Shown: positions 11,304-24,895 of the stretch, piece by piece
How positions within the stretch are numbered: the stretch's first letter is position 1
Layout of the letters: every line of letters begins with the position of its first letter
Assembly: GCA_907164885.2 (NCBI GenBank)
Contig: OU015496.1
Span: 105,896,315-105,960,314 of the forward strand
Length of the DNA: 64,000 bases
Direction of reading: 5' to 3'
Source: Dolomedes plantarius
Taxonomy: Eukaryota; Arthropoda; Arachnida; Araneae; Dolomedidae
The notes under the pieces: generated by a model
Seen by the model: only the letters and a program-made list of their open reading frames with translations
Told to the model about the DNA's origin: nothing
Databases searched by the model: none
Translations under genes and position numbers: made by a program

Positions 11304-14300
11304 AAGTAAATAAAAGAATTAAGGGTCGGAATTAAAAAAAAAAAAAATTTTGGGGAATGACATTAAAATTAAAACTAAAGAAGACCTACATTTTGCTAAA
11401 GCAGCCTCTTGGATGGGGGTGGTGGGGTGAAGGGGATATGTTATTACTTATCCCTTCAGAACCTATGCAGGGAAATTGATGTACTTCATTTTCCCTACAT
11501 TTATGAGAAAAATATCCATATAAATTCATAGAGAAAAAAAATCCAGACCTTGGACTGATATGTGCCCCTGATAAAATTTTGAGGCTATTCTAAAGGTGCA
11601 TGGTTAAAATTTTTTTCTACCTCATTTTTAACTCTCAATTATACTCTACAGATCAGGTGACATTTAATTATTTCAACAGTTGGCTGAAAAGGCAACAGTC
11701 AATTTAAACTATGGTAAAAATTAAAGAGTAATTTCTCCTTTTTTCTCTTATCAGCTTTTCATGCTGACCATTCACAGTGAGGACAAAACCAAGGCCTAAC
11801 AATGTTGTCAAGCATGCAAGAGATATATGTTCAAGCACCGATGGATGGACGAACTTTTTTCAATCTACAACTAATTAACTTATTTACATATATTAAGATT
11901 TCTTTGAGAAAAATTCTTATACTCTGAAAATATCCTTAGAACTTCTAAACTTTCCCAACTAGGTAAATTACAAGAATTTAATGTTTAAAATAAGAAATGT
12001 TTAACGTATGACTTACATTTGTTTTTTGACTGGAATAATTTGACAGTAGCAGGTGCTTTAGCATCTTTATCTTCAAAGACCTGAAAAAGAATTAAATGAG
12101 TAAATGACAACTTGGAATGACATTATAGGAACACCCACACATACAAAAATGAAAAAAATGAGAACAGAGAGGGAAATTTCACAAACCTTTTTCATTTCAT
12201 CTTCAGAAATACCAAATGGTGCATTGAAGAAGTGTAACATCTTTGATGGCGGGAGAATTCTGTTCTTGCTTGCTGCCTCTGGATTTGTGAAGCGATTGTT
12301 ACGATTGCCCATATAGTCTTTAAAAGATGGTGTACCATCAGGCAAAGTAAATGGTTGTTGAACATCATTGAGAAAAGCCTGTTTTGAATACCTGAAATAC
12401 AGTTTATATTTTTTATTCATTATAAGAATACTTTTGTTATTATTTAGTAAAACAACAAACATTAATTTTACTTAAGATGGAGAGACTAATAATAACATAA
12501 ACAAGCCAGAATTCAACAACAAAATATTGGTTAATCTTAAGATATATTAAACCTATAAATTTTTTAGATGGCAGTTAAAGTTTGCAATAACTTAAGTACT
12601 CTATATATTTTATATAGAACAGATAGATGGCTGAATACAGCATTAAAAAATGCAATAATATAAAGATTACATGAAGCAAGATAAAGAAAATTTAGTGAGC
12701 AAGTTATATAAAAACAACTATGGACAAAATTCATTAGTCCTTTTTTGAGCAACATCAACAATTTGTAAAAGCCCCCTCAAAAACACCCTGTCAGATGTGC
12801 AATAGAATACTCTAATCTTAAGAAGAGTCATCACCTTTACTTTGTAGTTCGAACTTCTATAACTTCTTTTGTTATTGTCCATTATACATGAAATTTTCAG
12901 TAATACTTCTCTAAACTTTATAGATTATGTTCCCTGAATTAATTTTATTACAAGTAAATACGAGTTTTATTTATGAAGAAAGAAGTGCATTTTCTGAAAA
13001 TTTCAAATTTATACTGATATACTGAGTGCAGACTTACAATAACACTAATGAAGTTTCAATAATAATTTTTGCATTTTAATGATGTAAAAGTATTAGGTAT
13101 AATTCTACATCTATTTAAATTTTAAAACAAAGACTTTTTGCTTCTGGACAATCAGATTTAAAAAAACTGAAAAAGCACATTAAAATTACTAGTCAAATGC
13201 TATAAATTCTAAGAAAATTTTTTTTTAAAGAAAAAATTAGGTGCATATTTAAGGTAGCATAATTATACACTTACCCTGAAAATTTGAAACCAATATCTGC
13301 AGTAGTATCTTTTATACAGAACATGCAAGCATGAAAATCATCATTACGAGAAAAAGGGTTTTAAAGTTCCCACACTGGTAATGTTTACATCAGAATTACT
13401 TCTTTCATGTCATAGTTTAGAATGTTCTAATTGGAATATTTTAACATGGTTTGTTTTAAATGATTCAGAAATGGTCAAATATTCTAAAAATGCAAATAAA
13501 ATAAAATAAAACAAATTTGATTTTTTTTGAAGATTTAACGTGATGACTCCTCTTAAATATATTCAGTGGCTACATACACTAAATAAACAACAAAATTAAC
13601 TGACACCACATGGAAGAGTTAAATTACATGTGCAAAGAATTATGGAGTCAAATACAGAATTACTGAAGAAAAGATTTTAGCTTACAAAAAAACCATGATA
13701 TTTACAGTTAAATATAAAAAGGCTCAACAACATCATAACTATTCTTAGAGGGGACAGTGCATTTTCCTCTCTATCATTTGATTTAGAGAGAACTTTTTCA
13801 CATTACAGTACTAATAAACATTTTAGATAATTTCATATATAATAATTACACGAGCTAACAAATTTATTTTTTTATTTCTTTAATAAATCTGTTTTATTTT
13901 AATGTAAATAAATCTTGAACTTTACACTTTGAAATTCTTCATGGTATGGTACATCTGGATTGGTTTGTTTTAGAGCGCTATGGTCAAATTTTGCTACATT
14001 ACAGCTAATTAGACTGGAACCTATGGTACATCTTGGGAAAAAAAAAAAAAAAAAAACAACCTTCTATAAGCATTCTTGGCTTATTTGGTCAAATGCCACT
14101 TGTTTGATGTTTCGAAACCAACCTACACGATCCCCCCTTTCACCTTTTCTCATTACGTGAAGCTTTTCATGTCTCCATAAGCAAATCCATTGTAGTTGAT
14201 GAATATATCGCTGTTCCGGAAGAACAATGACGCAAGTGCAAAATGAAGATACATTGAGTTAAATGCATTGATGAATTTCACTTGCGTCATTGTTCTTCCG

Positions 14301-15422
14301 GAACAGCAATATGAAGATCCTTATAACAGAGACAATGGAGTGGTGGCATATATTATGAGTGTCTCTGTAGCTGAGCATATAGAATTATGGAATATATTAT
14401 GGGTGTCCCCACAGCAGAACCAATGTAGTGCTAAAACTTAAAATATTCAAAATAAAAACTATGAATTTTAGGACAAGTGAACTCTATATTTGAGATTCCC
14501 CTCGTTTGTGATCCAGTGTCAAAATCCCCTAATTGGCTTGATGCTCAGCAGCTATAAATTAATTTTCAGTTACAAGACCTGAAAGAAACTATTCCGGCTG
14601 TTTTTATAGACTAAACAATTTTGCTCTTAAGGTAAATGCACCTATAATGGGCCACCCTTTAGAAATGTTGAGAAATTAAGGGTCTATTGTTACCTTAGGC
14701 AGTGGAAGGGTTGAGGGTCATTGGCTACTACCAACGAGGATACCTTGGCATTGGAATTCAGTTCATTCCTTTACTTTGTGCGAAGTGTAAGGTGTATTCT
14801 GCTAGAGAGAAGTAAATTTGTGTTTGTTTTAACGTCTGCTTAGGAAATCTGTTAAGGTAAGCGAATTTTTCAAAATTTTTTATTTAAGTACTATAATCCC
14901 TGTTTATTGACTTAAACTATTCTTCATTACGATAGTACGTATAATTCAAATTGTACAGTGATTAAATGACAAAAAACTTAAGATTCCATTGTCAAAATAG
15001 CGTGGCTCATCATGGGATCACAAATTGTTACACTGTCCCTGTATTGGGCCAGCCCGTGTACTGGTACAAATTATTTTTTCGGAAATGTCAATATTTGCAA
15101 CAACATACCAGCTGTGACAATTTAAGAGGTACATCACCAGCAACATTAACCACAATTTTTAAGTAAATTTAATTTCAGATGTTTAAGTTAATAAATTTAT
15201 ATTTCAATTATATTTCAGTTTTTATATATTTAGTGTAGTTGTACTGTAGTTATAAAATGAATAAACCGGTTTAAAAATATATATCATGTTTTTAATTCCC
15301 TTTCTTTCCAATTTTATGATATTGTAGAATTAATTTTTGTTCCATAACAGATAAAATAGATGGCCCATTATGGGTACATCAGATAAAATAATGGCCCATT
15401 ATAGGTGCATCAGGTTGGTTAT

Positions 15423-15476
<54 letters not shown>

Positions 15477-18400
15477 GACAGGCGTGTGGTTTGCCTGTTC
15501 TCACATTAATTTGCAGTCATCATGTTAATACTGGTGGCGAGTGGAAAATAGTCTAAATCCAATAAACAAACATAGTTCCAACGAAATCAAGTCAATTTAT
15601 TTCACCTTCCAGCAACCACTGATCCAAGTAGCGCATATTTGAGCGCTTGCCATTTGCAAATTGTGGACCCAGTTGACACGCGTCCACTAGCAACGATTAA
15701 ATCCCGCGTTCTGACAAAAATTTGCGGGCATATCCGCGCGTCAACTCTCCCTGCACATGCGCAGAGCCCAAACCAGACATCTTTCAAGGATAAATGTAAT
15801 GTTTCCTCCTCGACTGCAAAACCCACAGGTGCGCCAAGATTACATAATGAAAAGGGGAATTTCCCTTTCCCAATTCTAGTCTTGAAATACGAACAATTAG
15901 AGGCGAATTACGCCACAAATATAATTTAATTCCCCAGCCCCCTTTAATTTTAAGGTAATCATTCTTTTCCCACTTAAATTCTGACATAAATATTTATTTT
16001 TATGAATGCAGCCAGTGTGCTCCAATTGCTACTACAGATGTCAGACAGTTATTAAAATGGCAGGTAAAAATTTGGACCAGTTTGCTTTATAGCTGTGCAA
16101 ATTCAGATTTGCTTCAATTTTTCTCTTACCCATTACTGGTGCGTTTACCTTATATTAATTAATAAAAGAACATTCTGTGACAGACTCTGACTGTGTGCTC
16201 TGAAACCAACAGAAAATTATGCATTAAAAATAAAAATCTTACCCTAACTGCAATTTACAGTCAAAGAACACAGAACCATTAAGATTTGATACAGCTCGTT
16301 CAACAGACAAAGGATCTCCCATTTGAATCATTGCACATCCTTCCTTGCTTTTCAAGAATTTAATCTGCAACAGATAAATTACTAATGTTACAGGGAAGTA
16401 ATCAAAAAGCATTAAATCCTAAGCATGATAAATATCCGAGATATTTAGTTTATACTTGAGAGAGCATAGTGCGAAAAAAAAACCTTAATTATACAGTTAA
16501 AAGAAATTTTTCCAATTTTAAAAGGTAACATTGTAAATTTAATACAAATATTGATTTTAAGGTATTGGCATTTGCTTATTTTATATTTGAAACTGTATTT
16601 TGACAAAAAATTCCCATTACTTACATTTTAGATTAATTTTTAAATATTAATTAGTTAGTAAGCTAGATTACACAGTTACAGAAATAACAACTCTTGTATA
16701 AAATTATTTACATAAATAATTCCTTATTTCCTTTTTATAAACACTTACTAGCTCTAACACTTAAATTAATTATATTGATTCAGACTTTATAGGGGTGAAG
16801 GGAGAAGAATATTTTTCACTCACCCGCACAATATTGCCATACAAGCATAAAATATTAAACAATCTGTCAGCATTCATCTTCTCATGACTCAAACCATAAG
16901 CCATCATAACAGCTCCTTGTTGGTTAGCTCCAGGAGGATTCATTGGACCCCCAGGCCCATAACCAGGCCCCCTAGGAGAAACGGGGGGAGGTCCATCTCC
17001 ACGATAGGGATCTCTTCCAAATCTGGAAAATTAAACCCTAAGTCTATATAACAGATATAAAGCAGAACTAAAATATAGTCTTGAAAAATGATCAGACATT
17101 TATGCTTTTCATAATGATATTTCAATTAAATCATAATTCACACATAAAAGTGTTTTGTGTGCCTATTATGTCTAATTTTCTACCTAATAAAATTATGTAC
17201 ATTTCATAAAAATAACGAAGTACAAACTGAAAATAAATAGTGTAACATATTAAGGTGAAAGAAAATAGTCACAATGATCAGACATTTATAGTCTGATCAA
17301 ATTAAAATAAAAAAAGTCTTATTTTTTAGAATTTTACCATTAATTAGTAGGATTCGTAATTAAAACTATCTTAATAGCACAGACCTTGGATGTTGCTTTG
17401 TGTGTGTGTATGTGTTATTTTTGGCTTACATGTATATATATAAGAGGCTAATACTGCTCCTTAGCTTTATGACTACATGTGTCCTAAATAAGCCAATATC
17501 GAGTTCAATTTTGAAAGATGAAGTTTGAAATAGCTGGCAACTTAACTCTGTTTTTGCATTACCAATAAATTTTTCTTAATGCCATAAGAGAGCCATATAT
17601 AGTAACTTTTTTTCTAGAATAAAACTTATTTCTTTTGTTCTGTATTTAAAGATTCACCTTGTACATAATATAAACTGTATTATGAAATATTTTAAAGATT
17701 AAAAAGATACTTCAAAAGTGAAGCAAATCATACTCAAATGCCATAATTTTTTTTAATTATAATTTTGTTTCTCAGTTCTAATAATTGAAATACTTGATTA
17801 TAGACAATTAAAATATTACCAAGGTAATGACATAAGAAAAATAACCAGATAAGAGTTATTCATAGGTTTCTGTCTATGAGTGTTATGTTAATATCGCTCA
17901 TGTTTGTCAAATCAAACAATAAGATGCAAGGACAAACATTAAAAAAAGTTGGCATACATTTTTCTGTTCCCGTTTTTAGTCACGGCCGACTTTATGTGAT
18001 AACGTTCAGAGTATGGTGATCTGCCGATATGAAAATCGAAATTATTAGTGGCATGGAACACGGAAAACTGGTAAAAGACTCTGAGAAGATTTACTCAAAA
18101 AATGTGGTATATAATGAGAGATTTGTGAAACAGGAGTTGTATTAAGTTTTTATTCTCCTTCTTTTGAGCCAGTAGTCGATTCTACATTTATGGGATAAAT
18201 GATGTGCAGAATTAAACCACTGCCTCCCCCCCCCCCCCCAAAAAGGGGTCCAACATGATTTTACTCTCATTTTTCAACCCATTATTTTGACGGGCTTTTA
18301 ACTGGTTACTGGATAATTAATTAAAATACTTTTAATGAACTATGTTAGCAATTTAACAGAATTTCCTTTTAAAAAACATATTAAAAACTAAGAAATTTGT

Positions 18401-21400
18401 AATACTGTTTCTTTTTGTTAATCATGACAACTAAACAAACAAACAAACAACCCCCCCCCCCCCCCCAAAAAAAAAAAAAAAAAAAATAAAAAAAAATTAG
18501 TGTTGCATAGTGTTTTTGATCCAAAATAATACAATTATGTTTTATATTTTTTGCAGATGAATGCATTTACAGTCTCAACTAAGTTTAAAAACTTTAACAA
18601 TATTAATTTTCCTTGCTCAACTGAAAATGTTAATATGAAATTTGAAATATTATTTTAAGAAATAAAAACTAGCATAAAACAAACACCAAGTAAATGCATA
18701 CTTAAATGAAACTGAGAAGTTTCAGTTAAAAACTATTTAAGATATTATTTTCAAAAATGTCCAATCACTTCTGTGAGACAGTCTCTAATAAAAAGAAATG
18801 TAATGTACGACAGTGTTTCATAACAAAAGTATATTATTACACATTATATAATCATTAGTAAAATTTATTTAAAAGAAAATGTATAAATTACTTGATCTTT
18901 TAATAAAAGTGCTCTGCATCAGAGGGAAAAAGAAGAGATTGTTTAACAAGTATCTATGGCTTTTAAACACAGTTTTAGCCCCTTGTAATTCAATTTTGCT
19001 TCATTGTGGGCTTTAATAACTAACCTTATTATTAAGATAAAACTTTTAATATACATTAATAATGCTTTTAAAATGAGAAACTTACCGTTCAGGAGGAGCA
19101 GGTCCTCCATAGGGATCACGGCCAGGGGGCCCATAAGGATCGGGTCTCGGTCCTCTGGGCATATATCCATCATCATAACCACCATCATATGGCGGAGGTC
19201 CTCTACTATCTGTAACATAAATTTTACATAAGAAATCACACAGAATTAACATTTCTTAAATGTTAGAGGAAAATTATTTAACATATACAGGTTCCAGAAA
19301 AAATTACTAAACATTTTTTTATTACTAATAATCTGCCAGAGCAACTATGCATGTCACAGCTTTCTTACAGTAAGCTATTTGTGGGTATGTGTTTTTTAAA
19401 AACAATTTCCTTGATCTTTAAAAAGTCAAGTATACTCATCAAATGCAGCAAAAATGCACCTGACTTTTATATGATTTATTTTTTGTATAGTTTAGGCCAA
19501 TTTGGTCACCATGTAAATGCACTTGTTGCATATCCAGTACAGCCAGAACATAATATAAGGTATGCCCTATCACTAAGAGTATGAGCAATTTTAGCGGGTC
19601 TAGATACAGAAACAGCTGCTTGCCTAACACAAACATAAGATCCTGTTAAAATCCAAGAGGTCATTACTTGATTCCAATGGAATATCTAATAAATAATTTT
19701 AATTTCACCTAACATAGCAGGTACTTAGTTCCAAGGACTTAGACTCATCCGCACCAAGAATTTGTTGGCATTACAACTTCTGTCAAGGTTATAATTTCCC
19801 ATTACTTCTTGACACCTTTATAGTAGGAGCACCCTTTATAGTAGGAGCACCCAATAAGTGAAACAACACTGTTCCCCCATGAGTGAACTGTACTGGAAAT
19901 CCATGCCTTATTTGGGATTCGAACTCCAGCCCACTTTGTAGAAGCTTGAGATGCTAACCATTATAAAACATTGGCAGTTACAATAAATAACTGCAGGCCT
20001 ACATGTGCCTTGACACATGTTGCTAAAAAAGTTGGGAATACATTTGCCTATTAATTGCATCTGTAATTGACATATTTTAAACAATGCATTACAGCTTCTG
20101 TCAACAAGGCTACTTCAACATTTCCAATTATAATTTTTCCATTACTTGTATATAGATTATATTGTCATAATTCACTATAAAATTAAACAAAATTTAACTT
20201 CTTTAAAATGTTAAAATTTCCTATTTAACACAAAATTTGATATTTAATAGTTGGAGAGCAAATAATCATCTACAAAGGTTTCTTTTACAAAAGGGCCTGT
20301 TAAGTTACATTCTAACTAAGCAAAAAATTACTTTAGCAGATGAAAGGTATACATACAAGATACAGTGAAACCTCGATCGATCATTCCCCAAATTATTGTT
20401 TTCCCATATGTGTCATCTATTTCATTCAGTTCCGGTGATTATATTTATTTGATATGTTTTAGCATCTATCGTTCAGAGGAATAAGTCCCTTCAAAAACGA
20501 TAGATCAAGGTTCCACCACATTCATATAATTATCAAGATAAGGCAACAAAGTAAAATAATGCTTCAGACTGTGAGTTCTTATTTTGATCTGTCTCTTAAA
20601 AATAAAAATTGAGATTTTTTCCGCTGCAGGATTCCTGCTCTGTCACTACTTATTTGAAATAGGCTATTTATATTAAGATTACTCAAATATATCATTTCAA
20701 GATTTAAATTTTTCCAGTAAAGATTAGAGACTTATTACCAGGAGGTCCATAGCCACGAGGAGGTTCTTGCAGAAGTGCTGGGCGTTCACTACCAGATGAT
20801 TTACCTAAAATAAAGTACATTTATTCGACTATAGTATTTACATGATTGCTCAAATAAAAAATCAATTATCTTAATTTGATAGTTTAAACTTTTGATAAAA
20901 AGTTTTATACTTTAACAATATACTTACCATAATTACCAATTCATTGAAATAAAAATACATTTTCAGTTTGAAAAGATAATAAACCTAAAAAGTTTACAAT
21001 GATTACTATTGAAAAAAGTTTACACCCATTTATTCTTTTGTTAAATTTCTTTTATAAAACATATCAAAATGATTAGATACAAATAATCATGTGTCAGGTA
21101 AAATCAATAGTTTACAGAAAAAAAAAAAAATTATCATGTATTCATTTCAATGCATTTACAAAGAAATTCTAAAGAATTTTCAAACTAATACAGACACCCT
21201 GACACTTTATTAGCTTTTCAAACTATTAATTTTCAAAAGTACAGCAATGTCTCTTAAAAATAAATAAATAAAATAATGCATTTATTACAAGGTTTGAAGC
21301 AGCCAGACCCAATTTTAAAATAATTCAGACAAGGAGCAAACCTTCCTGTCTTTGCAATAATCCCAGCAACTTATAGAGAAAACGAGCTTGCAGCACAGTG

Positions 21401-24400
21401 GAGATAGTATCTGTCAGAGAAGCTCGCTTCAAAGTCGAGTTGACAAGCACACAGCTCCAAATGTTCTCCTGTATACAAGATTCACAGCATTAGGGTTACA
21501 AAAGTAATTACATATCACTTGTTTGGTTGTGTTTTTGTCTTGTCCATGTTATCTTCTCTTGGTCCATGTCATGCTTGTGCTCTTGAGTGACTGGTAATGG
21601 TGAATCATATTTTGCATGTTTTGTTCCATGTGGTTTTGCAATTGTTTTCACTCTTTACAATCATAAGTTGATCCAAAAGTTCAGAGGCAGCAAGATCTGT
21701 TTATGTTTCTCAACATAGCAAAACTTATGTTTTCATTTTATTATATGTAGTTATTATTGCCAGTGTTATAAACAGTAGTTTTTCAATTAAGTAGCAATGA
21801 ATTTTTTTAATGTAATTTTTCTCACTTTACTCAATACTAAGAGTTATCCACTTTGCTCAAGTTATTCACGATGTATCACGCAACCAAATTTAAGACATAT
21901 CACTAAAGAACTATTTGATTCTACGCAGCAGAGTAACTTGAGATTGAAAATTACAGACTATGTGAGGATTCTAAGGCAACATTTTGTGTTTTAAACACTC
22001 AATCATTGAAATATATATTTGTTAGATGAAAGTAAATTTATTTAACAGAAGGGACATTTTATTTTGGGGAGTACATGAAAATGATTTTAGCTGATTTAAT
22101 CAGATTTTTTCTCTAACTATATGATTATGAAGCATCAACAACCACACATTAATAAGTATTATGTTATTAACAAAATTTTGTTCTTTAAATCTGTATCTTT
22201 TAGGCTCATTGTACAGCACTTTATCTAGCCAGTTATGAAAACATTAAGTTCAAGGTCAGTAATGATTTTGGAGCATATTATTATGTAAGAAAAGGATAAA
22301 ATTAAATATTGAGACGAAAATGTAAAATTAATAAATTCTCTTAATAGTAATGTGAACTTTTTAAAGCCTTAAATGTTCGTATTCTTTAGAAAACATTTAA
22401 AAGTTATGAATGTGCAATTTAATATTTCTATGTTACAATAAATTTCTTTCAAACCATTTGTGTAGTATAGCCATTATTAATAATATTCATAATCCATAAG
22501 CATCAATGTCCATTTTCAATGTACTGCTTTGCATTTCCCCAGCTTTATATACATGTAGGCCATCTTCACGAATCTTAACAGTGTACCTCATAATTAAATG
22601 AAGTTTCTTGACCACAAATGAACAAAGAACTTCTTTTTCATATGAGTTTGTCACATATCATTGTTTTATTACAATGGATCTTTCCAGTGTTGGTTCATCT
22701 GTCATGTATGTCACTTTCATTGTATATATGATAGTATTTCAACAATGTTGTAGAGCTTAGTGAATGACGTTTGGAAAAAATAAAAATGTTAATGATGATG
22801 TTGAGTTAGAATGATAATATGAAGTAAATTTGTTATGTAAACAGTATTATCCATAATAAAACAAATAAAATTCAAGATAGCATTATCAATGATAATTTAT
22901 GAAAAGGTCACAGATGAGAATTTAAGAATCTCATAAAAAAGAATGAGATCTGACTAGATTATAATCAGCTTTATAGATTATAGTCAGAGAGTTACAAGAA
23001 TTAATTTTAGAAACTAAAATAAAATTTAAGTTTGAGAAAAAAACAATTTAACATACTTAAACAGATTTTATATACTTTTAAAACTAAAAATTTCAAACTA
23101 TTAAATATATTAGAAATGCATTTTTAGCAGTTAAAAAAGATGTAGGATAGGAAAGATCTCTATATAAAATAAACTAAATGAATTGAAAAATATATATTTA
23201 CTTTTGCTTTTGTTTTATTTATGATAAATTTTTTTCAAGAAAATTTGTATAATTAAGATTTTGAAGTTAAAAGAAAAATATATAACATACCTAATGAATT
23301 ATTAGTATAATCCCAGCTTTCATTATCATTTTTATAGACATTCAGCCTTGTAGGCTATAAGAGGAGAGAAAAATAAGCTATATTGAAAAAGTTTTAAATT
23401 CTAACATTCTTTTCTCAAAACAATACATACATTAGAACACTAACAATAAAAAAATTTCATCATAAAACGAACAGTGAAGTGCATACCAATATGTCAAATG
23501 CCCTTTTAAACTTATGTCTTTTCCTCAGAAATTCCAACATCCCCAAGAGACTAAAGCCTTGTTCACATTGCACCTGGAGTGCTGCGTTGCAATTCTAAGG
23601 TTGTTGATATGACTTGTGACTAGTCTGACATATCACATGGTCAATGATTTGAGCTCTGTGATTGGTAAAATTTTTTTTCACACAAAATATGCAACACTCC
23701 AGAAGCAATGTGAACAAAGCCTTAGAGATGTGTTTCAGAATTGTCTGATTTTTAACAAATAGTTTATTATAAACTAGCTGAAAACTCGTCAATGTATGAA
23801 ATTAATGCCAAAAAAAAAAAAATATATATATATTTATAATAAATGCGATGATCAATGTATACAATTGATGTAAAATATATATATATTTATAAAAAAATCG
23901 TAAAGGATATTTATTTATTTTTTTGGATAATATCCAATTGTCTGCTGCATTAGAAAGAAAAAGAATATTTTTTTTGTCTATTTAGTTGTTATGCACGTGA
24001 CAGTAAATTTATTTAAAGTACCAGAAAAAGAAATCACGTGATCAGCATTAAATAAATTAAATTCTAAAAATTAATCTTTAAAAAATTCATCAAAAATCAG
24101 AAAATTGAGGTAAACGTTCAAAAAAGATTTCATTTTAAAGGAATTTTTATGATCTTTCTCGTGACATAAATTGTATAACCCTCAAATTATTATTTTAAAT
24201 GCAAACTTAAAAAAAGTTACAAAAACAGCTTAAAAATTTAATTAAAAAAAAATCTAAGAAGAATTTTTCAAAAATCTTTCACAGTGCACCCCTACACCAT
24301 AAGAAGAATCGCCATGCAAAATTTCAGCCCTTTAGGTCCAGTGGTTTGGTCTGAGCATTGCATGTCTGTCAGTCAGTCAGTCAGTGACGGAACTGTTTTA

Positions 24401-24710
24401 TACATATAGATTATATTTTAATTGTTTTAAAAATGAATAATATTTATAGTGTTCAATATAAATTATACACAAGCATGTCAACAAAAACTACACATAACAT
24501 CAAAATATCTCACTGTAAAACTTCTCTGTACAGTATTTTGCATCTCAGTGCAAACTTGACTTTTGAATAAATTTAATATTTCTTTTCAATTTCAGAAAAA
24601 TTTCCATGAGTTGTTCTTAAAAATTAAATGTTTAATGTACATCAAAACTTTAAGTAAACCCTTAATCTTTCTGTACTGCTATTCATAATCTGATGATCAA
24701 TATATTACTT

Positions 24711-24744
<34 letters not shown>

Positions 24745-24838
24745 CAGGTAGTCTCTTCTAACAAAATTACCGCAGATTGTTAACGTAGGATTACTTATCG
24801 TTGATAACCTCTTTTGTATGTATATATGTATGTATGTG

Positions 24839-24895
<57 letters not shown>

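Larger units (their letters stand above)
12392..16242 (-). other. hnRNP L intron 10
   Basis: GT-AG intron of 3.85 kb. It holds an inverted repeat at 14205-14312, a candidate TIR element with a GC-rich patch at 14628-16153, a (TA)n tract at about 15426-15472, and a coding-like patch with a good donor near 13276. The remainder (12392-13275, 13400-14204) shows nothing. Confidence 0.85.

Noticed and set aside
12104..12316. Plus-strand 70-codon ORF
   Set aside because: Antisense shadow of hnRNP L exon 11.
19004..19231. Plus-strand 75-codon ORF
   Set aside because: Antisense shadow of hnRNP L exon 8.
19890..19975. A true tRNA gene on the minus strand
   Set aside because: Boxes A and B are present, but no acceptor stem or sensible anticodon stem forms and a repeat body is attached; a SINE is the better reading.
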